Source: Adiantum capillus-veneris (lineage: Eukaryota > Streptophyta > Polypodiopsida > Polypodiales > Pteridaceae). Taken from it: 58,000 nucleotides of DNA. Position 1 is the first letter of the stretch; each line of letters begins with the position of its first letter. A program made the translations under genes and the position numbers. The notes under the pieces are model-generated. The model made no database searches and was not told where the DNA came from. It worked only from the letters and a program-made list of their open reading frames with translations. The DNA is taken from the NCBI GenBank assembly GCA_014529385.2, contig CM043968.1, positions 22,315,484-22,373,483 on the forward strand, given 5' to 3'. This document shows positions 43,010 through 54,817 of the stretch, in pieces.

Positions 43010-43677
43010 ATGCCTTTAAATAGGCCTCCTCAAGCTGAAAATCGATTTGTGCTGCTATAAGCATCCGAGTGAGCACTCAGTCCTTGCATGGCAAGTCTAG
43101 TTGCCTACCCACCAAGTGTCCAGTTGGTTTAGTTAACTGGTTCTCACACTTAGTTGCAAGCTTGGAAACATCCCAAAGACTCCCACAAGGCAAGAGGGCA
43201 CCCCCTAGCTACTAAAGCTGGTCTGGAGTGGCCTGGAACCTGTTCCCACACAGGCCCGGGCCCCCGGTGCCTCCCTGGACAATTTTTGGAAAAATTGGTT
43301 TTAGGCTAAAACGGGTCATACGAGTCGGAATTTGATGTCGAAAATTGTTATACCAAGCCCTAACTAAGGCGTATTGGTCCGAGTACCTGCCATGTTTAGC
43401 AGCCCGCGGGGTCCAAAAATGCATTTTTTTCAAATTCGGGGTACGAATGCAGTTTTTCGAGACGATCAAAACTAGACGGGCCGGGTGACCAAAAACTTAC
43501 TATTTTTGGAATTTTTTTTGTAAAAAATCATTTTAATTCACATTTTGAAGCTTTATAACATTCTAAACATCAGGGCACTGACAGAATTTGAAAAACTGCT
43601 AAAAATAGTAACTTTTTCCATTATGTTCTTTTCATGGTACAATGATGCTGTTTTAGCTCGGGGTCGGAGACCTTACA
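40842..43677 (-). repeat. 5' LTR of the gag-only element
   Basis: 2,836 bp with matched ends TGTGAGGTC / GACCTTACA. Contains three CCGCTTAACCAGCAG-type units (41546-41640) and a long (GT)n run (about 42904-43008). TTTAAATAGG at 43013-43022 could be a TATA-like element for the minus strand. Confidence 0.93.
42904..43008. repeat. (GT)n microsatellite in LTR
   Basis: About 100 bp of GT dinucleotides with one TC interruption; the other LTR has only short, interrupted runs at the same place. Confidence 0.97.
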
Positions 43678-43804
43678 CAACGACAGATGCTGGATCTCCT
43701 ATGATCTACCTATCCCAGCTAGCTGTTTTAGCCGTTTAGTCCACACCGAGCAGTTTAGGATTCCATAATATTTTATTTTGTCATTTTGTCATCTTTTTAC
43801 TCTG

Positions 43805-43885
43805 ACTTTGTATCAGATCCACCACATTGTAACTTTCTTGTCTCATAGGTCACTTTGGCCTTTCGAAGACGTTAATATAACATTT
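43805..43885 (+). pseudogene. Possible LINE 3' end relic
   Basis: CACATTGTAACTTT ... CATAGGTCACTTTGGCC ... GACGTTAATATAA resembles the last 60 bp of the LINE at 48204-52425 (CACATGTAACTTT ... GTAGGTCATATTTGACC ... GACGATAATAAAA) with many differences, and it too is followed by TC-rich sequence. Confidence 0.45.
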
Positions 43886-43943
43886 CATTTTATTTCTCTC
43901 TTTAATTTTTCTTTCTTTAGTTTTAATTTCCTACGCATGCATT

Positions 43944-44161
<218 letters not shown>

Positions 44162-44197
44162 CACACGATGTAGAGAGAGAGAGAGAGAGAGGGCTTT

Positions 44198-44216
44198 GGG
44201 GGGGGGGGGGGGGGGG
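44198..44216. repeat. Poly-G tract
   Basis: A run of about 19 G after a (GA)n tract, near the 5' end of the CACTA element. Confidence 0.95.
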
Positions 44217-44315
44217 AGAGTGACATAATACCTGCGCAGCAGGTTTCGTCCAAGATTTGAGCAGGCGAAAATGGCCCCTACGCGCGCGGGTTTCCCTTTT
44301 TTCCCCCAAATTTTT

Positions 44316-44500
44316 TTGCGTCGCAAACAGCGTCGATATACCCGTGGGAAAATGCGTCGATATATGCGTGGCAAATAATACCTTTCTACGCGTATATCGA
44401 AGCGCATTGCGACGCGTTTATTGACGCCTATATCGACGTACGCTAATTACGTCGATATACGCGTGGAAAGGCATGCCCGTCGATATATGATGCGTCGATA
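44316..44500. repeat. CACTA subterminal repeats, right
   Basis: At least seven variants of CGTCGATATATGCGT / ACGCGTATATCGA, the same motif family as at 15656-15842. Confidence 0.87.
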
Positions 44501-44507
44501 TCTTCAT

Positions 44508-44521
44508 GTTATGTTGCAGTG
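44508..44521 (-). repeat. CACTA terminal inverted repeat, right (5') end
   Basis: ATGTTATGTTGCAGTG ends here; its reverse complement starts CACTGCAACATAAC. Confidence 0.85.
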
Positions 44522-44524
44522 CAA
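44522..44524 (+). other. CACTA target site duplication, right copy (CAA)
   Basis: Same triplet as 15632-15634. Confidence 0.88.
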
Positions 44525-46260
44525 GGTACACCACACCCAACCATGTCGTGGGTTCTACATTCACAATTGCCTTAAAATCCAACCAGCCAATGGCCATTGA
44601 CCATGCCCGATACATATTGAATCCTCTAAAGAGAACCAAGAAAAGTAAGGTTGTATCCTATATTGGGGCTCTAGAAGTGCTTACACTGATAGCATACCAT
44701 GTGGTGGGCATGACTGAAAACCTACCAGTTGCACCTAACCAAAATTTATGGTTGATTGCTATTGTGGGCAACAAATTAAAAGACAAGTAGAAAGAAATTG
44801 AAGTGAAAAAGTCCCCTGCTACCAGATCAAAAAGAAAATTAGTTGAAAGGACTTAAGAAGAAGAAAAACAAGATTTGGATGAAGATGACCAAGCAAATAA
44901 AGAGGAAGAATCTGCACCTTTAGAATCGGACAAGGAGAAGAAAATAGAAGCTAAAGGCAAGCAAAAGGTGGAGGAAAGACAAAGCAAAGGAGCATGGGTA
45001 CCCCCATTTGTACAAATCGAAGATCCATCCCAAAGGGCACCTCAATTATAAAGGGAATGACCTAGAAAGAGGGTTGCAAAGCAACTTTGAAGAATATTGA
45101 CAACCTGACCCAAAAATCTTCACTAAAAACCCTATACTCAAACACGTTGATGACCCATTGTAAGGGCTATATGGCCTTGAGGAACAAACAGGATAATAGA
45201 CAGCCACTCAAGACAAGGAATGCACAAATCAAACGCAGGCAACCACTACTGTTGACAATCCCAAGGAGCAAGCATCTATTTCAAAAGTAACTACATTTGA
45301 AAAAGTAGAAACACCTACAACAAACACTACAATGTAGAAAAAAACCGCCAGCTTTGTCCCCAATACAAGAAGACACCCTAGAAGGTGAGATACTAGTGGA
45401 TATGGAACTAAGTCAACAATAGGATGACATAGAGGACCAGAGAACACAAAGTCCAAGAGGAGCAACTCCAATCAAAGATAAAGGAAAGAGAGAAAGCAAA
45501 GATGAAGAAATAGAAGTTCAATAGGAAGCCAGACATCTATGGCCAACCAAATGGCTGATGTGGACCTCCTAAAAACTAAAGTATGCTCTTGACAACAAAA
45601 CATCCAGACTCTAGAGAGTAGGGAACATTATTTGGGCCACATGGGTCGAGCTCAAAAATGCTCTCATTGATGAGTATAGCAATATCCATGATCATAGGCA
45701 AAAGATCAGAAACACATAGCGAAGATGTAGACCATGCCCGCCATTATGAAACAACTCATATCTACTACAGAGAATCAAGAAAGAAAGATACAAGAAGCCA
45801 ACAAGACTCTATTGGACACAAATGCACATACCCAATGGTTGTAGACACAATTAGATGTAGCAAATATGCAGGCAGCTCAAGCAAAAACTAGTGTAAAAGA
45901 TCAAAATGACCTCCTCACAAAACTCAAAGCCAATCCAGCAATCTTAACATTGCAAGGTTCAAAACTGGCTTACCAGGCACTGGAGAAAAGGAATGAAGAT
46001 ATAGAGATGGAATTGAACGTTGAACAGATGAAAAAAAAGGAAAGCAAGATGACAAAGAGGATGAAGCACCAGAGAAACCCATGGGTGATTTTGAAGCTCT
46101 ACAATTTGTACAATGCATGAAGGATCCAAGTAGTGAGTTTGCCCATATGTCAAAGATCACACCTATCAAAGCAAGGATCTCGTCATCAGTGCCCAGTCTA
46201 ACCAGTTTGGCTGAACTAGAGCTCAAGATAATGGCACCTGAAGAGTTTGATCAAATCTAG
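44525..46260 (+). pseudogene. Unidentified ORF, 3' half, after the CACTA element
   Basis: In phase with 15400-15634. 44525-44790 is open (RYTTPNHVVGS, MAIDHARYILNPLKR, VLTLIAYHVVGM), meets TAG, then continues as a Lys/Glu-rich segment (EEESAPLESDKEKKIEAKGK, 44903-44962) ending near 45050. Further fragments in shifted frames follow, among them a helical, coiled-coil-like stretch from about 45720 to 46100. The layout, a globular front then a charged middle and a coiled-coil end, may reflect a gag-like or host structural protein. Not recognised. Confidence 0.45.
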
Positions 46261-47102
46261 AAAGAGGGCATGTATTGGGAAGAGCGAGCTCTCCATTCCC
46301 TCACTACTACCATGATCACTCCTAAAATGATCAATGAAGAATGTCATAAGCAGTCTCTCCCATATCCACTGATCAAGTTTGAGGTATGTTCACATGCTAC
46401 ATTGGTCTTTACAAAAGAAGACATGTAGTTGTATAAATATCAATTGGGAATTTGAAGTGATTGAAGATTCTTGCTAACCCAACTCTTTGTTCACCTATGT
46501 GATCGGCTAGGTAGTGGAAATATTTGATGCACCATGGGTGTGCATTGTAGGGGGCTTTATTAATGCCATGGATAGGATCTCTACCCTTATTTCTCTACCA
46601 ATTGTCGTTCAAAAGAAAAAAAGAGACATTCTTTCTCTCTTACTCACTTTGTTTTAACAAAGATAAAAGGGAGTGTTTTCATAGTTGTTCAGTAATTATA
46701 GTTTGAACTTTGACACAATGCAGTCCCAAGTCATTGCTAGACAAACTTTGTCTACTCATATCAACATAGCCTAAATGATACTCACATCTCTCCCCATTGC
46801 TATCGTAGCCCACTCACTCTTGCTCCATTATAACATCGTCTAAACCCTTACAAAATTCTATGTTTGACAATCCAAGAAACCACAAGGGTAACCAAATGTA
46901 AAAAATTATAAGGAGTTTGGTCTATTGACATAGCTAGGAGACCATGAGATTGAGAGTGAGGGAAAAAACATTAATATCATTTTAAGAACCGTCAAACAAA
47001 GAAAGTAACAATGAATTATTTTGTTTTTTAGTTATCATGAACAGTCTTCAACCATTTGACATTGTAATTGACTCTCCACTCTCTCTTTCTCTCTCCATGT
47101 GA

Positions 47103-47192
<90 letters not shown>

Positions 47193-47669
47193 CGCAAGGA
47201 AATGCAAACTTGTAGACCTTGTAAAATGGGAGATAGATTTGTAACTTGGTAGGTAGTACCAAACCTAATCAAATTTCACCAAAATTTAAGGCTAAACGTG
47301 CACACAAGAAGGAAATTGGAGTGGTCCCGTCATCATCTCATCACCCCAACATGCTAAACTGAAGTAGGAGATCCATGTATTTGGATCATGAATTTTCATA
47401 CAAGAAAGAAATTTGTCCTTGAAAGTGATACCCCACCCTTCCTCGTATCTCCATATCCTTACTAATGCTTTGGTGGGATGAATGATGATCGGAGAGAGTG
47501 ACATTGAATCATGACATCCTTGAACATGTTATAGTGATGATTGAAGAGTTCAAACAACAAGCTTATATAGAGGAGTTATGACAACTTGTAGCAATTTAAA
47601 TTATAACATTACCATCAATTGCAAAATCATGTTAATCTCTGAGAGATGATCTACTGAACACACACATAG
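46261..47669. other. No gene seen
   Basis: AT-rich. Contains the purine run AAAGATAAAAGGGAGTG near 46660 and a (GT)n(GA)n microsatellite at 47106-47188. Confidence 0.5.
47106..47188. repeat. (GT)n(GA)n compound microsatellite
   Basis: GT tract followed directly by GA tract. Confidence 0.97.
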
Positions 47670-47852
47670 ATGCTTGAGCCTATCTCCCAATTGAACTTTT
47701 CACCTTAGCAATGATCCAACTTAGCTCCCACTTCCTTTGTTGTGAGACATGGCACATTTGAGAAGTGTTATCCATTGTTGCACACTATGCCACTTGAGTG
47801 CTTGGCTTTTATCACATTCTAGCTTGCTTCCCTCACAATTTCGGCCTCCCAA

Positions 47853-47855
<3 letters not shown>
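47670..47855 (+). pseudogene. Diverged LINE 3' fragment 1
   Basis: GCTTGAGCCTATC, TTAGCTCCCA-TTCCTT and TTGTGCACATTATGC-like words occur in the same order as in the 3' end of the LINE at 48204-52425 (52035-52170). It lacks about 37 bp present in fragment 2 and ends in a (TC)n tract. Confidence 0.7.

Positions 47856-47896
<41 letters not shown>
47856..47896. repeat. (TC)n tail of LINE fragment 1
   Basis: About 40 bp of TC dinucleotides. Confidence 0.97.
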
Positions 47897-47900
<4 letters not shown>

Positions 47901-48051
47901 TTTGTTGTGAGACATGGCACATTTGAGAAGTGTTCTCCATTGTTGCACACTATGCCTCTTTCAAGCTCGATAGTCTTAGCTTCATACACTACTTGAGTGC
48001 TTGGCTTTTATCACATTCTAGCTTGCTTCCCTCACAATTTCGGCCTCCCAA

Positions 48052-48054
<3 letters not shown>
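47896..48054 (+). pseudogene. Diverged LINE 3' fragment 2
   Basis: Repeats fragment 1 almost exactly from CTTCCTTTGTTGTGAG, with the extra stretch CAAGCTCGATAGTCTTAGC that aligns with CAAGTTCGAGAGTTTGAG of the LINE. Ends in (TC)n(AT)n(TC)n. Confidence 0.72.
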
Positions 48055-48134
<80 letters not shown>

Positions 48135-48140
48135 GATCAT

Positions 48141-48203
<63 letters not shown>
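48055..48203. repeat. (TC)n(AT)n(TC)n compound microsatellite
   Basis: TC to about 48087, AT to about 48133, a GATCATG break, then TC to about 48203, directly before LINE copy A. Confidence 0.97.
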
Positions 48204-48209
<6 letters not shown>

Positions 48210-48295
48210 CAAAGTTATGGAAGGTGTTTTTGTAACAACATTTCTGAAGTGAACAGGTTCAAGGAAATTGACTCTCATCTCTTATTTTACATACA

Positions 48296-49182
48296 ATGTC
48301 TTCCGACACTCGCAAGGGTTCTTCTTCTTCAACAAGGTCCACAACCATTGTGGAAAATGATCCAAGATCTCCTAAGTGTGGAGATAGCAACACGACCACC
48401 CAACCAACAACATCGGAAACCACAATTATGGCATACTTGGTATCATTGCAAGAGACCATAAACAAACAAGGCAAGGACTTACAAGCACTTGCAATGGAAA
48501 ATGGCACACTAAGGGTACTTGTGGTTGAGAATGAGAATCTCAAGAGGACACTTGAGATGCAAACAACACGTTTGATGCAACTTGAAGAGGAAATCAAGGA
48601 ATGTAAACGCTCTCTTGTGGACTTGAATACTTTGAAGGAGCGGATGAGGAAAGTAGAGCATGACCATGTATTGAAAGAGGAGAAATTTGACACCATGAGC
48701 CGGGATGTATGCGACATGAAAAATATATGCACAAACAAGTCTTGGGCTGATGTATGTGGTAGCAATGTGGTTGCTAATTCCTCACTCATGCAAGATATGG
48801 CTCAAAGAAAGAATGTTGAGAATTGGATGTGGAGGAGTTGAATGGGAGCGACATTCCAAGAACATTGTTATTCATGGAATTTACAAAGAGAAGCTAGAGA
48901 CACCTCCTTTTCTTGCCATTGTTATTTGAAGATTTCTTCAAAACCCACTTTGGCATGTCCGGAGTTATGGTCTATGGAGCACATAGAGTGGGGAAGCAAG
49001 GAGCTCCTCGCTCGGGAGAACGGCCAATTGTATACACCATGCTGGATGAGACCAAGCGAAAGATTATCCTTGATAATAGTTGGATCTATTTGAGGGATAC
49101 AAAATTTTTTGTATGTAAAGATCTTGGGAGCATGATACACAAAGGATTAACGGCTTGGAGAATTACAATGTACATTCATTGA
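48296..49182 (+). pseudogene. LINE copy A ORF1 (coiled coil and RNA-binding fold)
   Basis: The first ORF (48296-48841) has a Ser/Thr-rich start, then a coiled coil (about residues 45-125, with LVVENENLKRTLEMQ and LMQLEEEIKECKRSLVDL). It stops at 48841. The rest continues in another frame from about 48842 to 49182 with FKTHFGMSGVMVYGAHRVGK, RPIVYTMLDETKRKIIL and FFVCKDLG, the layout of LINE ORF1 RRM-like/carboxyl domains that bind LINE RNA. One frameshift, or more, lies near 48841-48920. Confidence 0.75.
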
Positions 49183-52100
49183 TGTGGTCAAAGAATCTTA
49201 AGCAACGAAGAGGACAAGGAGGGGTAGCATGTATGGTTAAGAAAGGATTGAAAGATTTTGTATCAATTGTGAAAGATGACAAGTACAAACGTTATGTATG
49301 GATGAAAATTATGACACCAAAAAGAACACCCATTTTTGTAGCCGTTTGCTACATTCCTCATCATGATTCTCCCTTTTATGCTTGCATGGATAGAGATCGG
49401 CCATTTTTTATTTAGAAGAGGACATTGCTTATTTCAAAGGTGAAGGTAATGTTATTGTATTTGGGGATATGAATCCTCGCACAAAAACATTGCAACATGA
49501 TACTCAACAATTTGATATGCCATACATGTCAACGGAGTTGGAGGAAGTTCACTTGTATGATTATTCTTCAATGGATGAGAAAGAGCCGGATCATTATGGA
49601 GAGTTACTTTTACACATGTGTAATAGCATGGGTATGCTCATTGCCAATGGTGTATCTTTGTGGAGTGGAACCAATGGATTTATATGTAGGAGACATAATG
49701 GGATAGTGTGATTGACTATATGCTACTCTCCGAAGCCATCATGTATCGCATAAAGAGTTTTATGTTTGGCCAATGGACCCTGAAATCTGACCATTGCACA
49801 TTATGTATTGACCTTTCATGTGGAGAAGCAACTAAGCATGATAATCTCAACCAAAGGAAAGAGAAATTATCACTATGTGTGGATTTCAAACGGGCACCAA
49901 TGTACATTGAAATGGTTGAGCAAAAATTATGGATGAAGAAGCTTCAATATGATGCACCATTGGAAACTAAATGGGAAGCTTTCAAGAAAGTTATTTGTTC
50001 TTGTGCCAAAGAATGCTTTGCTATAAAGAATCTCCATGGTATCAACAAAGATAGATCACACAAAAGGTGGTTTGATAAAGAATTTCAAGATGCTCGAAAG
50101 TCCTTGATAAAGCTTGATGCAACTATGGACAAAGACAACTATCAAAGTCATTTGCATACATACAAAGCATTGATTCAAAAGAAGAGAAGAAGATGGGAAG
50201 TAAAGCAACAACTTTTTCAAGTGCAAGAAAAGGCACATACATGTGGAAAATTTTGGAGAAACTTGAGGGGCAAGCGGGTTGAGAATTTTGGTAACTTGAG
50301 TCTTGTGAATATGTATACACATTGTAGGCAATTATATGAGCAAGTAAATGCTAAAACAAATGCCATTTTATGGTTCACTCCCATGTATGCCTTCTTTTTT
50401 TACTATTGAGGATGTATGCGGTGGGCTTGAAAAGTTGGCCGCTCACAAAGCGGGAGATCTTCAAGGTATCAAGCCGGAGATGATCAAATGGATGGGAGAT
50501 TTCACCCATGAGTGGATGTATGATATGTTAAATCTTGCACTTCAACATGGTATGCCTTATGATTGGAGTACTAATTGGGTTAAGCCTTTGCATAAAGGAG
50601 GGGATATAAAGAATGTAAACAACTACCGGACTATAATGATTGGGTCTCTTATGGAAAAGTTGTTTGGGTGCATAATGGAGATCAAATTGAGTGATTGGGT
50701 TGAAGATAATGACAAGCGTGCAAAGGGACAAGCAGGTTTTTGTCGATGCCATAGTACCATTGATCATCTTGTCACTCTTCGTGTTCTCATGGAGGAATGT
50801 CGGTTGAAAGGCAAGCGATTGTATTGTTGTTTTGAGGACTTTAAGAAAGCCTTTGATATGATTCCACGTAACAATTTATGGAGAAGGATGGAAGAACTCC
50901 AAGTGCCAAGTGAGTTTATGCTTGCGGTCTCTCGAATAAAAGAGAAGGTGATTTGTCAATTGCGCATGGAAAGAGAAATTTCAGAAATTTTTGTAAGCAC
51001 TATTGGGCTTAAATAAGGATGTTCGTTGTCACCAACTCTGTTTCGTCTATGCATCGATCAGTTGGAACAAATGGTACTTGACTTTATGCAAGGAGAAGGC
51101 ATTGAAGAGGTCACTATTTGCAATGTGGTAATCATGCTTTTGTTGTATGCTGATGATGTAATGCTTCTAGCACACACTTTAGAAGATGCACAAAAGCTTA
51201 TGGTTGTCCTTGAGAACTTTTGCTTGCATAGTGGGATGATTGTGAGAGAATCCAAGACAAAGGTTATGCTTGTGAAAACCAACCATAAGGAGAAACCATG
51301 CATTGTTTACAACAATGAGACACTTGGAGTTGTTGAGAGCTTTAAGTACCTTGGCCTTGAGGTTCCGTCCAATCACAAGTGACATGAATGTGCTATGCGT
51401 CATTTGGAAGCGGGAAAGAGAGCATATTATGCATTTGAGAACATGTGTAATGTGGGAAACATCAAGTGTTGGGTTCTCAAGAAGTATCTTTTTGATGCAT
51501 TAGTGACACCGGTTCTTCTTTATGGAGTTGAAGTGTGGGGCGGGAGCATCTCAAAGTCTACTTGGAAAGAGTTTGAGAATGTCCAAAAGCGTTTTCTCAC
51601 AAACTTTCTCCAAGTGAAGACACAAACACCATATTCGCTCCTACTTCTTGGGTCGGGATGTCTTCCAATTGAGGTTATGGGCATGGAAAGGGTTGTGGAG
51701 TACATGATAAAGATGCGTCAAAACCCCTCACATCGACTTCCTACAATTGCATGGGAAGCAATCAAAAAAGTTCAAAAGATGCATAAAAGCAAGATCTTGA
51801 GCAATGGATGGATGCAACACATAAAGAAGTGGTTTGGGAGATGGGATGCGTTACACTTGGTACATGATGCTTCAATTGACTCCCAAGTGAATGAAGCTTT
51901 TCTACAACGCCAATGCATTATGGCTTGGGAGAAATTCGGTGGGTCATGCTTCATACATTACATCACCCATATTGCCCCCAACTACAAAACCATGTTCTCC
52001 GCCGCTGAAAGAGAAAACCGTACTCACAGTTACATGCTTGAGCCTATCCCCTTGTCTACAATACGCACTATCGCAGCCATTCGGCTTAGCTCCCATTTCC

Positions 52101-52393
52101 TTCGATGCGAGATAGGGCTTTGGGGCAATGGAGAAGAGTCAAATCGATTGTGCACATTATGCTCACTGCAAGTTCGAGAGTTTGAGTACCACACACTACT
52201 AGAGAGCTCAACTTTTGGTCACATCCGAACTTGCTTCTCTCAAATTTTCAACCATAACTTAGACCTACACACTTTCCTCTCCCAGCCAAAGTGTGGGCTC
52301 TCCATTGCGACTCTCATCACCACAATTTTGGAGCATCTAGAGTCACTGATCATCCATACACATACTACATCACATGTAACTTTGGTCCCGTAG
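49155..52393 (+). pseudogene. LINE copy A ORF2 (endonuclease, RT, zinc finger)
   Basis: Endonuclease: RGQGGVACMVKKGL, VAVCYIPHHD, VFGDMNPRT (about 49460), VIDYMLLS and the SDH box (about 49786). The amino end of the endonuclease seems deleted. RT: a start near 50348, HKGGDIKNVNNYRTI, AFDMIPRNNL, SPTLFRLCIDQL and YADD at 51146-51157. The end (51395-52393) contains WKEFENVQKRFL and CTLCSLQVREFEYHTLLESS, where copy B has Cys for the Ser. Breaks include a +1 insertion near 50358, TAA at 51014-51016 (Gln in copy B) and TGA at 51380-51382 (Trp in copy B). The enzyme would nick DNA and prime reverse transcription at the target. Confidence 0.88.
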
Positions 52394-52421
52394 GTCATAT
52401 TTGACCTCTGAGGACGATAAT

Positions 52422-52425
<4 letters not shown>

Positions 52426-52512
<87 letters not shown>
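52426..52512. repeat. (TC)n tail of LINE copy A
   Basis: About 87 bp of uninterrupted TC dinucleotides directly after GATAATAAAA. Confidence 0.98.
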
Positions 52513-52513
<1 letters not shown>

Positions 52514-52670
52514 ACAAGTGAAACTCAAGATCTATTACTTAAATAGGGAGGAGAACTTAGAGATCGATATGAAAAATCAAACTCGAGATTTATTACTTAA
52601 ATAGGGGGAGACCTTAGAGATTGATCGGACAAGTCGAGAACTCAAGATCTGTTACTCAAATGGAGGAAAA

Positions 52671-52725
<55 letters not shown>

Positions 52726-53055
52726 AAAGTGTGATTTTGGTGGAATTGCCTATCTATCAGAGACTACTATTGTCGTGCAACTTTGCTTCTACAAGGAGGA
52801 AAAAGCTCAATGTCAGGGAAAAGTGTGTCTCGTTTTAGCCTTGATTCAGTTTCAAATTCAAGACTGTTGATTATGTGGGCTTTTAAAAGAAAAAAGCCCG
52901 CTTGGATGTTAAAGAGCTACAATAGTTCCACTTAAGAATCTATATCTATACTACAGATAATAGGGGAGGGGATTCCGGCTCCCCCCCCCCTGACACGTGG
53001 CGGAAGCAGGATGATCCGGTAGGTGTTCCCTGGCGCGCGGCAGTGGATAGACACT

Positions 53056-53088
<33 letters not shown>

Positions 53089-53118
53089 CGGCGATCCATG
53101 GCGTGTGCTCTACGTGAG

Positions 53119-53210
<92 letters not shown>

Positions 53211-53354
53211 TCTGCCCCCGGCCGTCGGCTGCGTGATAGAGAGAGAAAGAGAGAGTCTGAGAGAGAGAGAGAGAGCGCCTGCACTGGCCGCCGGCTGCGT
53301 GATAGAGAGAGAAAGAGAGAGTCTGAGAGAGAGAGAGAGAGAGAGCGCCTGTGC
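52513..53354. other. Spacer with short repeats and microsatellites
   Basis: No gene. A short segment CTCAAGATCTATTACTTAAATAGG is repeated three times in diverged form at 52527-52660. (GA)n at 52677-52724, a GA/CA/GA block at 53060-53210, and a tandem repeat of about 75 bp around GCCGGCTGCGTGATAGAG at 53200-53345. Confidence 0.75.
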
Positions 53355-53585
53355 CAGTGCTTGAAAAAAACCTAGGTTCAGTGTAATCCCACCTACAAAT
53401 TTTAAAATTTACCTCTAAATTTTATATTTGGAGGTGACAAAACCTACAAAATAATGAAAAAATTAGTGTAATTTGGTGTAAAAACCTTCAAATTTTGTCA
53501 ATTTACCTCTGTTGTTTCAAATATGTAGGTTTGCCAAGTTTTTAGAAAAAAGTTTTTTCGAGCACTAGCCTGCGTGCACGTGCAA
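53347..53585. mobile_element. hAT-like MITE 1
   Basis: A 223-bp element at 53355-53577 with inverted ends CAGTGCTTGAAAAAA and (reverse complement of the right end) TAGTGCTCGAAAAAA. It is flanked by 8-bp sites GCCTGTGC (53347-53354) and GCCTGCGT (53578-53585), equal at 6 of 8 with two C/T differences. AT-rich inside, no coding. End sequence and 8-bp duplication fit hAT. Confidence 0.7.
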
Positions 53586-53687
53586 TAGGGGAGAGAGAGT
53601 GAGAGCCTCCCTCTCTGTCGCGTCACGGATGCGCACTTCGCACGTGCAGTAGGGGCAGCAGCTTAATACGGTGCCGTTTTCAATTTC

Positions 53688-53920
53688 CTCGAGTCTAGGG
53701 CTAGAAAAAAACAGTTTTCCTACCCGAAGAAAATAAGGGCAAACTTGAAATACTCCCGAATTTTCGGTCGAAATTTAATGCTTTTGCCGGTAATTACACT
53801 AAAACTTATGAAAAATGCCCGGTTTTCTTCAAGGCAAGCTCAAAATCTAGTCGGGATTTTAGGATTTCAACCGGTTAAAATACACTCGACCCCGGGTTTT
53901 TTTCTAACACTGCTGGAGTC
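53688..53920. mobile_element. hAT-like MITE 2
   Basis: A 217-bp element at 53696-53912 with ends TAGGGCTAGAAAAAAAC and (reverse complement of right) CAGTGTTAGAAAAAAAC. 8-bp flanks CTCGAGTC (53688-53695) and CTGGAGTC (53913-53920) agree at 7 of 8. No coding. Confidence 0.75.
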
Positions 53921-54077
53921 CTTGACTCCTTGGGTTTCGTGAAAAATGCGTCTCAGCCTAATACCGTGCCCGTTTCAATTGCCAGAAGGATCACCGATAC
54001 TTTGGGTTCATTAGCTTTCAAGCTGTGGGTTTCATAGGAATGGAGGCATGAACGATCGATGGTGTAGGGGACATTTC

Positions 54078-54126
<49 letters not shown>

Positions 54127-54218
54127 CTCAGGGCCTGCAGTCGACGAGGACAAGGGGAAAAGAAAAAATCCCGTCCCAATTTTGTACGTTTGGAGAAAAA
54201 AATTCCCGAATTCACCCA

Positions 54219-54314
<96 letters not shown>

Positions 54315-54531
54315 TACCGGTCAGGACAATGGCACGGCCTCAGGCTCGGGTTTTTTTCTAACACTGCTGGAGTCCTTGACTCCTTGGGTTTCGTGAAAAA
54401 CGCGTCTTAGCCTAATATCGTGCCTGTTTCAGTTACCAGAAGGATCACCGATACTTTGGGTTCATTAGCTTTCAAGCTGTGGGTTTCATAGGAATGGAGG
54501 CATAAACGATCGATGATGTAGGGGGCATTTC

Positions 54532-54614
<83 letters not shown>

Positions 54615-54721
54615 CTCAGGGCCTGCAGTCGACGAGGACAAGGGGATCGAGGACAAGGGGAAAAGAAAAAATCCCGTCCCAATTTTGTATGTTTGGAGAA
54701 AAAAATTCCCGAATTCACCAC

Positions 54722-54817
<96 letters not shown>

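Larger units (their letters stand above)
22547..43677 (-). mobile_element. Gag-only LTR retrotransposon (TR-GAG-like), split by a gypsy element
   Basis: Long direct repeats: right LTR 40842-43677 (2,836 bp, TGTGAGGTC ... GACCTTACA) and left LTR 22547-22770 continued at 36687-39206. Between them only 1,635 bp, with an initiator-Met tRNA primer site at 40828-40839, a gag-like ORF and a purine tract at 39207-39220, all for the minus strand. There is no protease, RT or integrase, and the space is too small for them. This matches the class of terminal-repeat elements with only a gag domain, which must borrow pol from another element. The left LTR lacks about its first 33 bp, so the target duplication cannot be read. 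Without the gypsy insertion it is about 7.2 kb. Confidence 0.87.
48204..52425 (+). mobile_element. LINE (non-LTR retrotransposon) copy A
   Basis: A coiled-coil ORF1, an APE-type endonuclease, a reverse transcriptase with YADD and a zinc-finger-like end, then a short 3' end GACGATAATAAAA followed by (TC)n rather than poly-A. The 5' boundary is taken as the end of the preceding microsatellite and is approximate. It has frameshifts and stops, and the second copy (55137-58000) is closely similar, so both derive from a recently active family. Confidence 0.9.

Noticed and set aside
47930-48461. ORFs with Ser-Leu and Ile-Tyr repeats
   Set aside because: They read through (TC)n and (AT)n tracts before the LINE; not genes.
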